From NCBI GenBank assembly GCA_009783295.1, contig WRHK01000004.1:35795-99794 (forward strand): 64,000 bases of DNA, given 5' to 3'. The first letter of the stretch is position 1. The number at the start of each line of letters is the position of its first letter. A model generated the notes under the pieces. That model worked only from the letters and a program-made list of their open reading frames with translations. It searched no databases and had not been told where the DNA came from. This document shows, piece after piece, positions 54,215 to 62,340 of the stretch. The translations under genes were made by a program, and so were the position numbers. Source of the stretch: Promicromonosporaceae bacterium. Lineage in GTDB: Bacteria > Actinomycetota > Actinomycetes > Actinomycetales > Cellulomonadaceae.

Positions 54215-55601
54215 TTCTAATTATCCTTAATTTCTCTTTTATATTAATAATTTGTTTAGTGACACATTCCGGCGCAGGACCTCCGTAACTTGAACGCTTT
54301 TTTAAGCAGGTATCAAGATTAACTGCAACACGGACATCATCGTTGAACAATCTTGATTTTTTTCTATATATCTCAATTGGTAAATCTTCTAAAATATAAC
54401 CCTCTTCAATGCAATACGCGACAAGTTCGCCCGTGATTTTATAAGCGTCACGGAACGCCATACCTTTTTTTACCAAATAATCCGCGCAGTCGGTTGCGTT
54501 AATAAATCCTTTCGCCGCCGCATTTCTCATGTTTTCGTCTTTTACATCCATACTCCAAATCATAGGTGTAAATGTACGAAGACATAAATTAACCGTATCT
54601 ACTGCGTCAAAAATTGCTTCTTTATCTTCCTGCATATCTTTATTATAAGCTAAAGGAAGCCCTTTCATCGTTACTAAAAGCGTCTGTAAATCCCCGAAAA
54701 CCCGCGCCGATTTTCCGCGTACAAGCTCCGCGACATCAGGGTTTTTCTTTTGCGGCATAATGCTTGAACCTGTGGCAAAAGCGTCGTCAAGTTCGATAAA
54801 CTTAAATTCCCACGAGCACCAAAGAATAATTTCCTCTGAAAATCTCGATAAATGCACCATTATAATAGACAACGCACTTGCGATTTCTATGCAAAAGTCG
54901 CGGTCGGAAACGCCGTCAAGGGAATTAGCGCAGGGCTTATCAAAACCAAGTTTTATTGCTGTCATTTCTCTGTCAATCGGGTAGGTTGTTCCCGCCAAAG
55001 CACAGCTACCAAGGGGACATTCACTCATCATACGGTTTACTGCGTCGTCAATTCTATCAATATCGCGCATAAACATATTCGCGTATGCCATTAAATGATG
55101 AGCGAAGGTAATAGGCTGAGCCCTTTGCAAATGCGTATATCCGGGCATTATTGCTCTCGTGTACCTTAAAGATTTCCTACATAATGTTCCTATTAAACTT
55201 ATTAATCGCTTTCTTGTTGTGTTTGTTTTTCTTTTAAGATACATGCGTAAATCAGTTGTAACTTGGTCATTACGGGAGCGAGCAGTATGAAGGCGTTTTC
55301 CTGCTCTGCCAATTCGCTTTGTTAATTCTGCTTCAATAAACATATGAATATCTTCGGATTCGGTATCAATTTCAAATTCGTCATTATTATCAATATCATC
55401 AAGAATACTATATAACCCGTCAATTATCGCTTTACTGTCATTTTCCGATATAATTTTTTCTTCACTAAGCATTTCCGCGTGAAATATACTTCCTTTTATA
55501 TCTTCAAAATACATTCTTTGGTCAAAATCAATCGAAGAATTAAAAGCATTTACCTTACTGTCAGTTTCTTTCTTAAATCTACCCGCCCACATTTTATCCA
55601 T
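54198..55601 (-). CDS. argH: Argininosuccinate lyase
   Basis: The 467-residue enzyme splits argininosuccinate into arginine and fumarate. It has MWAGRFKKETDSKVNAFNSS at the start, HTARSRNDQVTTDLR, the histidine in GYTHLQRAQP, and the signature GSSIMPQKKNPD with the catalytic serine. ATG 55601 follows AAGGATTTT and fits the family start; a longer frame from 55628 is unlikely. The last 17 bases overlap the small GNAT gene. Confidence 0.95.
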   Translation of the reverse strand: MDKMWAGRFKKETDSKVNAFNSSIDFDQRMYFEDIKGSIFHAEMLSEEKIISENDSKAIIDGLYSILDDIDNNDEFEIDTESEDIHMFIEAELTKRIGRAGKRLHTARSRNDQVTTDLRMYLKRKTNTTRKRLISLIGTLCRKSLRYTRAIMPGYTHLQRAQPITFAHHLMAYANMFMRDIDRIDDAVNRMMSECPLGSCALAGTTYPIDREMTAIKLGFDKPCANSLDGVSDRDFCIEIASALSIIMVHLSRFSEEIILWCSWEFKFIELDDAFATGSSIMPQKKNPDVAELVRGKSARVFGDLQTLLVTMKGLPLAYNKDMQEDKEAIFDAVDTVNLCLRTFTPMIWSMDVKDENMRNAAAKGFINATDCADYLVKKGMAFRDAYKITGELVAYCIEEGYILEDLPIEIYRKKSRLFNDDVRVAVNLDTCLKKRSSYGGPAPECVTKQIINIKEKLRIIRNELHD

Positions 55602-55639
55602 AATAAAATCCTTTTTGAGCCTGTTCAAGGCTCTTAAAT

Positions 55640-56080
55640 TTAATCAATAAACCTCATTGCCCATGTTACCGCTTCATCCATGACTTCAAACCCGTATTTC
55701 TCCCAAAAGCTGTTTCCGCCTGTGTTTTCGTTCAGGCAAAACAGCGCGATTTTCGGTAAACCCTCGTTTTTGAACGCTTCAATAACCTTATCAACTAACA
55801 TTTTTCCTATTCCTTGATTGCGGTAATTTTCCGCTACTGTCAGATGATAAATATAACCCCGTCTGCCGTCGTTTCCGCCCATAATCGTACCGATGATTTG
55901 GTTGTCAGCAGGGGTTCGCCCCTGCAATTCAACTATAAAACAAGTGTTCGGGTTTCTGTCAAGAAATTTGATTATTTCAGCTTCCGAATCGTCATATTTG
56001 CGAACCGATACGCCCGGGGTGTTCTGCCATAACGAATATGCGGCGTTATAATCTTGCGAGGTGAATTTACGAATGTTCAT
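55640..56080 (-). CDS. GNAT-family N-acetyltransferase with an embedded hairpin
   Basis: The 146-residue protein has the acetyl-CoA motif LTVAENYRNQGIGKMLVDKVI and the end FWEKYGFEVMDEAVTWAMRF. Upstream of the acetyl-CoA motif the segment ELQGRTPADNQ is encoded by a GCAGGGG-TTCG-CCCCTGC hairpin (55,908-55,925), apparently an in-frame repeat fragment. ATG 56080 is the correct start; the frame opening at 56107 comes from the intergenic repeat. It lies between argG and argH. Confidence 0.85.
   Translation of the reverse strand: MNIRKFTSQDYNAAYSLWQNTPGVSVRKYDDSEAEIIKFLDRNPNTCFIVELQGRTPADNQIIGTIMGGNDGRRGYIYHLTVAENYRNQGIGKMLVDKVIEAFKNEGLPKIALFCLNENTGGNSFWEKYGFEVMDEAVTWAMRFID
55908..55925. repeat. 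Hairpin with UUCG-type loop inside a GNAT gene
   Basis: GCAGGGG-TTCG-CCCCTGC is a perfect 7-base stem. It shares the GGGGCGA core with the intergenic GTAGGG stem-loop family of this half. Confidence 0.7.
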
Positions 56081-56094
56081 TGTTTTTCCTCTTT

Positions 56095-56146
56095 CGGGCA
56101 GACACAAGGTCTGCTCCTACATCGGGCGAACAATGTTCGCCCCTAC
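56095..56146. repeat. Two GTAGGG-type stem-loops between argG and the GNAT gene
   Basis: On the minus strand 56,146-56,123 reads GTAGGGGCGAACATTGTTCG plus CCCG, and 56,120-56,095 reads GTAGGAGCAGACCTTGTGTC plus TGCCCG. The first contains the argG stop codon TAG (56,143-56,145). Confidence 0.85.
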
Positions 56147-57363
56147 GTTCTGTTTTTGTCAAGTAACGCTTTTACTTTGAGCGGTAAACCGAACAGGTTT
56201 ATAAAGCCCTCCGCGTCCTTTTGGTTGTACACGTCTTCTTCGCCGAATGAAGCGAAGTCCTCACTGTACAAGGAATACGGCGATGTAACCCCCGCGTTCA
56301 TCATATTGCCCTTGTATAATTTTAATTTAACCTCGCCCGTGACGGTTTTCTGCGTTTCGTTACAGAACGCGTCCATGGCTTCACGCAAAGGGGTATACCA
56401 CTGTCCGTTATAAACTAAGTCGGCGTATTTCTGCGCCATTATTGTTTTATAATGCGCGGTTTCCTTGTCAAGGCAAATTGTTTCAAGCACTTCATGCGCG
56501 TGATACAGAATCGTGCCGCCGGGGGTTTCGTAAACGCCGCGGGATTTCATTCCGACAAGGCGGTTTTCCACCACGTCGAATAATCCAATACCGTTTTCAC
56601 CGCCGATTTTATTTAAAGCTCTGATGATTTTTACACCGTTCATTTTTTCTCCGTCAAGCGACACCGGAATCCCTTTTTCAAAACCTATTGTCACATAAAT
56701 CGGTTTATCGGGCGCGTTTTCGGGGGAAACTCCAAGTTCAAGGAAACCCTCCTTATTATATGCGGGTTCATTCGCGGGGTCTTCTAAATCCAACCCCTCA
56801 TGCGATAAGTGCCAAAGGTTCATATCCTTGGAATAATTTGTTTCACGGTTGATTTTAAGCGGAATGTTACGGGCTTCTGCGTATTCTATTTCCTGTTCTC
56901 GGCTTTTAATGTCCCAAATTCGCCAAGGCGCGATAATTTCTATTTCGGGCGCTAACGCCTTTACCGTCAGTTCAAAACGCACCTGGTCGTTGCCTTTTCC
57001 GGTACAGCCGTGACAGATTGCGTCGGCGTTTTCCTTTTTGGCGATTTCCACAAGTCTTTTGGCGATAACGGGGCGCGCGAACGATGTTCCGAGCAGATAA
57101 CCCTCATATTTCGCACCCATTTTAAGCGTCGGGAAGATAAAATCGTTTACGAATTCTTCCTGCAAGTCTTCTATATAAAGCTTCGACGCGCCGGTTTGTT
57201 TTGCGCGCTCTTCCAAACCATCAAGCTCCGCGTCCTGCCCGACATTCCCCGCCATGCAAATCACTTCGCAGTTATTATAATTCTCTTTCAACCACGGGAT
57301 TATAATGGAAGTATCCAAGCCGCCCGAATAGGCAAGCACAACTTTTTTTATGGTTTTATACAT
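56143..57363 (-). CDS. argG: Argininosuccinate synthase
   Basis: The 406-residue ATP-dependent ligase joins citrulline and aspartate. The N-terminal PP-loop is [29 protein letters not shown] and [14 protein letters not shown] are typical ArgG stretches. ATG 57363 follows AAAGGAGC. A consensus promoter (TTGACA-N16-TATAAT) lies just upstream. The stop codon is formed by a repeat element. Confidence 0.95.
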   Translation of the reverse strand: MYKTIKKVVLAYSGGLDTSIIIPWLKENYNNCEVICMAGNVGQDAELDGLEERAKQTGASKLYIEDLQEEFVNDFIFPTLKMGAKYEGYLLGTSFARPVIAKRLVEIAKKENADAICHGCTGKGNDQVRFELTVKALAPEIEIIAPWRIWDIKSREQEIEYAEARNIPLKINRETNYSKDMNLWHLSHEGLDLEDPANEPAYNKEGFLELGVSPENAPDKPIYVTIGFEKGIPVSLDGEKMNGVKIIRALNKIGGENGIGLFDVVENRLVGMKSRGVYETPGGTILYHAHEVLETICLDKETAHYKTIMAQKYADLVYNGQWYTPLREAMDAFCNETQKTVTGEVKLKLYKGNMMNAGVTSPYSLYSEDFASFGEEDVYNQKDAEGFINLFGLPLKVKALLDKNRT

Positions 57364-57398
57364 TGTGAAACGCTCCTTTTATTTATTACCTAATGAAT

Positions 57399-57426
57399 AT
57401 TATACATTATTTTCCGATAATGTCAA
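57399..57426 (-). promoter_or_regulatory. Consensus promoter of argG
   Basis: Minus strand TTGACA (57,426-57,421), 16-base spacer, TATAAT (57,404-57,399). Both hexamers are perfect matches to the housekeeping consensus, so repression (for example by ArgR) would be needed for control. Confidence 0.85.
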
Positions 57427-57445
57427 GGAATAATATCGTTTTAAC

Positions 57446-57474
57446 TGCATAATATGCAACTATATTTGCATATT
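57446..57474. promoter_or_regulatory. Palindromes in the argG/XRE divergent region
   Basis: TGCATAATATGCA (57,446-57,458) is a perfect palindrome, followed by the related TTGCATATTA (57,466-57,475). They could be arginine-repressor-like boxes or sites for the divergent XRE regulator. The rest of the 203-base region is simple AT-rich promoter DNA. Confidence 0.4.
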
Positions 57475-57506
57475 AACTGTATAATATAAATATTTTATAA
57501 TAAACC

Positions 57507-57535
57507 TTGACTTTTTTCTTGTTCATGGATATAAT
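57507..57535 (+). promoter_or_regulatory. Promoter of the XRE regulator
   Basis: TTGACT (57,507-57,512), exact 17-base spacer, TATAAT (57,530-57,535), 32 bases before the start codon. Confidence 0.8.
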
Positions 57536-57566
57536 AAATTTATGAACGTTTAAAGAGGTTGGTTAA

Positions 57567-57959
57567 ATGAAACTCAGTGAAAAACTTGAAGTTTTAATCC
57601 GCAGGGGCGGCATGAAAAAAACCGAATTTGCCGAAAAAATCGGTATTACCTACCGTGCGCTTGCCAATTATATTTCCGGCTCGCGCGAACCGAAGAAGTC
57701 GGTTCTTCTGCGAATCGCGGAAACGCTTGACACGGACATCGTTTTTTTGACTGACGACGCGAAAAGCCTTACGCTGACAAGCGAAGAACGGTTTTACTTC
57801 GGAGCGACATCGGAGGGGCGCGGGGTTTTGGACGCGATGTTTTACCTTGATAAAACAAGAGAGCTTTTCGCGGGGGAAAAGCTCTCGGAAGATGATAAAC
57901 AGGCTTTATTCAACTGCGTGACGGAAATTTACTTCGGAGCGAAGAATAAAAATAAATAA
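57567..57959 (+). CDS. XRE-family helix-turn-helix regulator
   Basis: The 130-residue protein has a Cro/C1-type helix-turn-helix in residues 1-60 (MKKTEFAEKIGITYRALANYISG, then EPKKSVLLRIAETLDTDI). The C-terminal half is helical and acidic with no sensor domain that I recognise. AGAGG lies before the ATG. It diverges from argG, so it might regulate the arginine genes, but no arginine-specific feature is visible. Confidence 0.85.
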   Translation: MKLSEKLEVLIRRGGMKKTEFAEKIGITYRALANYISGSREPKKSVLLRIAETLDTDIVFLTDDAKSLTLTSEERFYFGATSEGRGVLDAMFYLDKTRELFAGEKLSEDDKQALFNCVTEIYFGAKNKNK

Positions 57960-57962
57960 ACC

Positions 57963-58084
57963 GTAGGGGACGTCCTATGCGTCCCGTTATACCATACGGC
58001 GTTTTATTGCATTTACGGGCGACCGCAAGGGTCGCCCCTACATATGTACAGCTTTAATACGGAACGGATAAATCCGTTCCCTAC
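57963..58084. repeat. Cluster of three GTAGGG-type stem-loops
   Basis: Three hairpins follow the regulator: GTAGGGGACGTCCTATGCGT plus CCC (57,963-57,985), CGGGCGACC/GGTCGCCC with CTAC end (58,016-58,041), and GGAACGGAT/ATCCGTTCC with CTAC end (58,061-58,084). They lie between convergent genes and probably terminate both. They share the GTAGGG edge but have different stems, which marks a dispersed family. Confidence 0.8.
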
Positions 58085-58085
58085 A

Positions 58086-60200
58086 TTACACATTTAATTC
58101 CGTAATAACCGGCTTCATGCCGGTTAAATTTATGCTTCTTTCGTCCGGTTGGCTGAATCCTACGCTTATTTTCCATTTCCCGCCGATTTTATATAAATCG
58201 CCGTTTTCATCGCGCCTTGAAAAGGCGTTCCTGTCAAGCGGAACAGAAAAACACTGCGATTCGCCCGCGTCAAGTTCAATTTTCCTGAACCCGATTAAAC
58301 TGTAAATTTCTTTAAGTTCGGGGTGAGAAGCATAAATCTGTACAGTTTCACACGCTTGTATATTTCCGGTATTTTTTACAGTAAGTATAATTTCGTTTTG
58401 GGTTTGGTTTACGGTGACATTGCTTATTTCAAATTTACAGTAACTCAACCCGAACCCGAACGGGTAAAGCGGTTCGCCTTTATAATATCTGTAAGTGCGG
58501 TTATCCATGCTGTAATCATGGAAATGCGGTAAATCATCATCGCTTTTGTAAAATGTTACAGGCAGTTTCCCTGACGGGCTGATTTTTCCGAACAGTATAT
58601 CCGCAATCGCCCGTCCGCCTAATGAGCCGGGGTAAAACCCTTGCAGAACTGCGTTTACGTGTTTATCCGCCCACATTAAGGCAATCGCGCTTCCTGAAAT
58701 ATTCACGAGAATGACCGGCTTTGAACCTGCCGCTTTTGTTACTTTTTCAAGAAGCCTGTGCTGTTGTCCGGGCAGGTTAAGGTTCAGCTTATCCCCGCTT
58801 GCGAATTCGTTTCCGGCGTCCCCGTCTTCTCCTTCAATCCCCGCGTCAAGACCCAAGCAAAGAAGAATAATATCACTGTTTTTAACGACGGCTAACGCTT
58901 CAGCTTCACGATTATGCGATAAAGGGAGGTCGGAGGTTTTTTCTTTGTAAAGATGACAGCCCTCCGCGTATAAAACCCTGAACCCGTGTTCTTTTCCTTG
59001 TTCCGTGATTCCCTCAAGTACGGTTATATATTCGCTTGCCGTACCGTTATAATTTCCGACGAGAGCGGCGCGGCTGTCCGCGTTTGGTCCGATGACGCCG
59101 ATTGTTTTTATTTTTTCCGGTGCAAGCGGAAGCGTACTGTCGTTTTTCAGCATAACAATGCTGTTTTGTGAAGCTTTTAAATTCAAATCTTTGTGCTTTT
59201 GACAATCAATGACTTCATAAGGGATATTCACATATTCCGGCACTTCTTCTCCGCCGAGCAATCCGAGCCTCATTCTTGTTATGAACAATTGTATAACCGC
59301 TTCGTCAACCGCTTCTTCACTCAGCAAGCCCTCTTTGACCGCGTTCAGGCAGTTCCCGAAGAAGACACCGCAGTCAAGATTACAGCCGGCGTTCACCGCC
59401 AACGCGCAGGATTCAACGATGTTTTCTGTCACCTTATGCTTGTCGTTTAAGTGCCTGATTGCGTAAAAATCCGCAACTGTATAACCGTCAAATTCCCATT
59501 TATCACGCAGAATATCCTTTAACAGTCGCTTTGAACCGCAGCACGGGTCGCCGTTAATGCGGTTATACGCACCCATAACCCCCTCAACGCCGGCTTCTTT
59601 TACCGCCGCTTCAAACGCGGGCAGGTATGTATTCCAAAAATCGTAATCATTACATTCAGCGTTGAAATCCTGCCGCCCTTTTTCCGGTCCTGAATGTACT
59701 GCGAAATGTTTGGCGCAAGCGGCTGTTTTCAACTGCCGATGAGCCGTCGGCGGCAGTTCTTTTTCTTCCCCTTGAAGCCCTTTTATAAAATTCACACCCA
59801 GACGCGCCGTTAAATACGGGTCTTCGCCGTAGGTTTCGTGACCTCTGCCCCATCTGGGGTCACGGAAAATGTTTATATTCGGCGACCAGAAAGTCAGCCC
59901 CTTATATATATCCCTGTCGCCCTCTTCCTGATAAGCGCGGTATTTTGCTCTGCCCTCATCGGAAACAGCACAGGCAACTTCATACAGAAGCGCGTCGTCA
60001 AAGGTTGCCGCTAAGGCGATTGCTTGCGGGAAAACCGTTGCTGTTCCGCTCCGCGCAATACCGTGCAGGGCTTCATTCCACCAGTTGTAGGCGGGGATTC
60101 CGAGCCGTTCAACGGGAGCGGCGCTGTGCATCATCTGCGAAACCTTTTCTTCTAAAGTCATCTGCGAAACAAGCTCACGGGCGGCTTTTTTATAGTCCAT
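58086..60200 (-). CDS. Glycoside hydrolase family 3 (beta-xylosidase/beta-glucosidase)
   Basis: The 704-residue enzyme has an N-terminal barrel with YNWWNEALHGIARSG (a hallmark of the BXL-type beta-xylosidase branch), NINIFRDPRWGRGHETYGEDP, KH in CAKHFAVHSGPE, and the nucleophile Asp244 in FDGYTVADFYAI. The second domain has GPNADSRAALVGNYNG and EGEDGDAG, and a C-terminal fibronectin-like domain runs from about 600. No signal peptide is seen, so it acts on oligosaccharides inside the cell. GGAAGGAAT precedes the ATG at 60200. Xylosidase or glucosidase use cannot be separated by eye. Confidence 0.92.
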   Translation of the reverse strand: MDYKKAARELVSQMTLEEKVSQMMHSAAPVERLGIPAYNWWNEALHGIARSGTATVFPQAIALAATFDDALLYEVACAVSDEGRAKYRAYQEEGDRDIYKGLTFWSPNINIFRDPRWGRGHETYGEDPYLTARLGVNFIKGLQGEEKELPPTAHRQLKTAACAKHFAVHSGPEKGRQDFNAECNDYDFWNTYLPAFEAAVKEAGVEGVMGAYNRINGDPCCGSKRLLKDILRDKWEFDGYTVADFYAIRHLNDKHKVTENIVESCALAVNAGCNLDCGVFFGNCLNAVKEGLLSEEAVDEAVIQLFITRMRLGLLGGEEVPEYVNIPYEVIDCQKHKDLNLKASQNSIVMLKNDSTLPLAPEKIKTIGVIGPNADSRAALVGNYNGTASEYITVLEGITEQGKEHGFRVLYAEGCHLYKEKTSDLPLSHNREAEALAVVKNSDIILLCLGLDAGIEGEDGDAGNEFASGDKLNLNLPGQQHRLLEKVTKAAGSKPVILVNISGSAIALMWADKHVNAVLQGFYPGSLGGRAIADILFGKISPSGKLPVTFYKSDDDLPHFHDYSMDNRTYRYYKGEPLYPFGFGLSYCKFEISNVTVNQTQNEIILTVKNTGNIQACETVQIYASHPELKEIYSLIGFRKIELDAGESQCFSVPLDRNAFSRRDENGDLYKIGGKWKISVGFSQPDERSINLTGMKPVITELNV

Positions 60201-60218
60201 TCTGTTATTCCTTCCTGT

Positions 60219-60294
60219 GTAGGGGCAACCCTTGCAGTTGCCCTATATAAAAAAAGTAAAACAAATAATGGGCGACCGCAAGGGTCGCCCCTAC
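60219..60294. repeat. Two GTAGGG-type stem-loops upstream of GH3
   Basis: GTAGGGGCAACCCTTGCAGT plus TGCCC at 60,219-60,243 and GGGCGACC-GCAA-GGGTCGCCC with CTAC end at 60,270-60,294 face each other across a short AT-rich spacer. The latter has the same sequence as the middle copy at 58,016-58,041. Confidence 0.85.
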
Positions 60295-60479
60295 TTAATC
60301 CCATTTTACCATTAAACGGAATTAAAAGCAATATATTTATTAAGTTTTTGGATTTATCTCCTGCCGAGCAGTCCGCGGAGCGGGATTTGTATAAGATTTA
60401 TAATTTTATTGTAATACTAATCCCGAGTCTGCTGTATTAAATACGAACCGCCACAATATTGCCGGCGGCGGTTCGCCGC
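60295..60479. other. Intergenic stretch before the proline tRNA
   Basis: No gene is visible here. It contains GC-rich dyads: GAACCGCC (60,445-60,452) pairs with GGCGGTTC (60,467-60,474), and GCGGCG-GTT-CGCCGC lies at 60,465-60,479. The latter could be the tRNA terminator on the minus strand, though no T-run follows. Confidence 0.5.
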
Positions 60480-60553
60480 TCGAGGCGACAGGACTTGAAC
60501 CTGCGGCATCCTGCTCCCAAAGCAGGCACTCTACCAAACTGAGCTACGCCTCG
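60480..60553 (-). tRNA. tRNA-Pro (TGG anticodon)
   Basis: The 74-base cloverleaf folds fully on the minus strand: acceptor CGAGGCG with CGCCTCG, D-arm GCTC...GAGT, anticodon stem CCTGC/GCAGG around TTTGGGA (anticodon TGG), T-arm GCAGG-TTCAAGT-CCTGT, discriminator A. CCA is not encoded. A perfect-consensus promoter lies upstream. Confidence 0.95.
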
Positions 60554-60573
60554 CAATTAAAAATAACTTTATC

Positions 60574-60602
60574 ATTATACACTAAATGCGGGTTTTTGTC
60601 AA
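60574..60602 (-). promoter_or_regulatory. Promoter of tRNA-Pro
   Basis: On the minus strand TTGACA (60,602-60,597), 17-base spacer, TATAAT (60,579-60,574), 20 bases before the tRNA. Both hexamers are perfect. Confidence 0.88.
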
Positions 60603-60627
60603 CCCCGCACTTTTTTTCGCTCTGCTA

Positions 60628-60656
60628 TTGCCAAATTAAGGATTTTATAGTATAAT
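60628..60656 (+). promoter_or_regulatory. Promoter of gatCAB
   Basis: TTGCCA (60,628-60,633), 17-base spacer, TATAAT (60,651-60,656), 44 bases before gatC. Confidence 0.82.
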
Positions 60657-60700
60657 AGTATAGTTAAGGACAACATTATTGATGTAAGGGGTTATAAAAT

Positions 60701-60982
60701 ATGATAGATACTACAATTTTTGATGCTTTATGTGAAGCGTCGCAGTTATCGTTTTCCGAAAGCGAAAAGGAAAAAATGATTCTAAATTTAAATTCTTTGG
60801 TTGAATTTACTGATTCGGTACGGAATTTTGATGATGTTTATGACGATACCAAAGATACGGAGAGCGTTTCGTTTAATGACCTGCGGGACGATGTCTGCCT
60901 GCCGTCATATACGCCGGAAAAGTTGCTTGCAAATACAGAATCACTTTTTGAGTGCTATATTATACCGAAAATAATGGAGTAA
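60701..60982 (+). CDS. gatC: Aspartyl/glutamyl-tRNA amidotransferase subunit C
   Basis: The 93-residue GatC has the usual opening (FDALCEASQLSFSESEKEKM) and acidic middle, and ends FECYIIPKIME, the piece that wraps GatA. It stabilises the GatA-GatB contact. Family length is about 95. Ten bases separate it from gatA. Confidence 0.9.
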   Translation: MIDTTIFDALCEASQLSFSESEKEKMILNLNSLVEFTDSVRNFDDVYDDTKDTESVSFNDLRDDVCLPSYTPEKLLANTESLFECYIIPKIME

Positions 60983-60992
60983 AATAATAAGT

Positions 60993-62330
60993 ATGGATTT
61001 AACTAAAAAAACGATTAAAAATCTGCGGAAACTGCTTGATAAAAAAGAAATAAGCGCACGTGAGCTTTGTGCAGCGCATTTGGAACATATAAAAGAGATG
61101 AACTCGCCTTTAAACGCGCTTATAAGCGTTTATGAAGAAAAATCGCTTATTGCGGCTGATGATGTGATTGCTTCCGGAAATCAAACCGTTCTTACCGGAA
61201 TTCCCTGTGTGATTACAGACAATATAATGACAGAAGAGTCGGAAACAACCTGCGCTTCTGCTATGCTGAAAGGTTTTATCCCGCCGTTTGACGCGGCTGT
61301 TGTTGAAAAACTCCGTGACGCGGGTTCGATTCTGCTCGGTAAAGCAAATATGGCTGAATTTTCTATCGGCAGCTCACCGGTTTCCGGCGCGGCTGTCAGC
61401 GCGGAATTTGCTCCGTACTCGCTTGTTTCCGATACCGGCGGCGCAGTAAGGTTTTCCGCTTCCTTTAATGGTTTAGCAGGGCTTCGTCCTTCTTACGGGC
61501 GTGTGTCACGCTTTGGTTTGGCGGCGTTCGCAAGCTCGCTTGACCAAATCGGTCCGATAGCTAAAACAGCGGAAGATTGTGCGATTATACTTAATACAAT
61601 TGCCGGTAAAGACCCCCGCGACACGAATACTTTTAATCGTGAGGAAGATTTCACCGCTAAGATTAATAAAGGTGTAAAAGGCTTGAAGATTACCGTTCCC
61701 GAAGCATTTTTGAATAACGCTTCCGATGAAGTGAAAAACGCTGTTCAAAGTGCTGTGAAAGAATTTGAAAAAAGCGGCGCGGAAATCCTTGGAATTAAAA
61801 CAAAAATGCATGAATATGCAGTACAGGCGTATTACATTATTTCAAGCGCGGAAGCGTCAAGCAATTTAGCGCGCTACGACGGCGTGAATTACGGACTGCG
61901 GGGAGAGGGCAGAACCTACTTTGAACAGCTTTTAGATTCAAGAACACGCGGTTTCGGCGATGAAGTCAAGCGCAGAATCATGTTCGGTAATTTTGTGCTG
62001 TCAAGCGGAAATTACGAGAAATATTATTTGAAAGCACTTGCTTTGCGCCAAAAAATCCGCGCCGAGTACGAAGAAATTTTAAAAACTTCCGATATAATTT
62101 TAACACCGACCGTTTCCGGAAATTCCTGCGAAAATGCCTTTCTCGACGACCTCTTTACCGTTCCGTCCGCTTTGGCAGGATTACCGTCAATCACAACAAC
62201 CTGCGGTTATAACACGGTCGGCGTTCCGATTGGTATGTTACTGACAGGTAATAGATTCGGCGAACAGACAATATTACAAGCGGCGGATTGCTTTGAACGA
62301 TTATTTAATCCCGCAATTTTTGAAATGTAA
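60993..62330 (+). CDS. gatA: GatA-like amidotransferase subunit with a broken catalytic triad
   Basis: The 445-residue protein is collinear with GatA and keeps TCASAMLKGF, LRPSYGRVSRFGLAAFASSL, EASSNLARYDGVNYG and ILTPTVSGN. Yet in GIPCVITDN residue 75 is Thr where amidases have the catalytic Lys (GIP-IAIKDN), and in SDTGGAVR residue 151 is Ala where the nucleophile Ser sits (SDTGGSIR). About 20 residues before the Gly/Ser-rich stretch are also missing. Other GatA enzymes are about 485 residues. The frame is open and the gene lies in gatC-gatA-gatB order, so it is not a frameshift pseudogene. It may be structural, or free ammonia may be used instead. Confidence 0.85.
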   Translation: MDLTKKTIKNLRKLLDKKEISARELCAAHLEHIKEMNSPLNALISVYEEKSLIAADDVIASGNQTVLTGIPCVITDNIMTEESETTCASAMLKGFIPPFDAAVVEKLRDAGSILLGKANMAEFSIGSSPVSGAAVSAEFAPYSLVSDTGGAVRFSASFNGLAGLRPSYGRVSRFGLAAFASSLDQIGPIAKTAEDCAIILNTIAGKDPRDTNTFNREEDFTAKINKGVKGLKITVPEAFLNNASDEVKNAVQSAVKEFEKSGAEILGIKTKMHEYAVQAYYIISSAEASSNLARYDGVNYGLRGEGRTYFEQLLDSRTRGFGDEVKRRIMFGNFVLSSGNYEKYYLKALALRQKIRAEYEEILKTSDIILTPTVSGNSCENAFLDDLFTVPSALAGLPSITTTCGYNTVGVPIGMLLTGNRFGEQTILQAADCFERLFNPAIFEM

Positions 62331-62340
62331 GAGGTAAATA

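Noticed and set aside
56081..56107. A nine-residue extension (MCLPERGKT) of the GNAT protein
   Set aside because: It is translated from the intergenic repeat edge; the ATG at 56080 fits the family start better.
57963..60294. CRISPR array
   Set aside because: The repeated stem-loops vary in stem sequence, are irregularly spaced and have no unique spacers of constant length.
60993..62330. gatA as a pseudogene
   Set aside because: No stop or frameshift; the rest of the protein is well conserved and it sits in an intact operon with a good promoter. Active-site loss with purifying sequence elsewhere suggests a retained protein.
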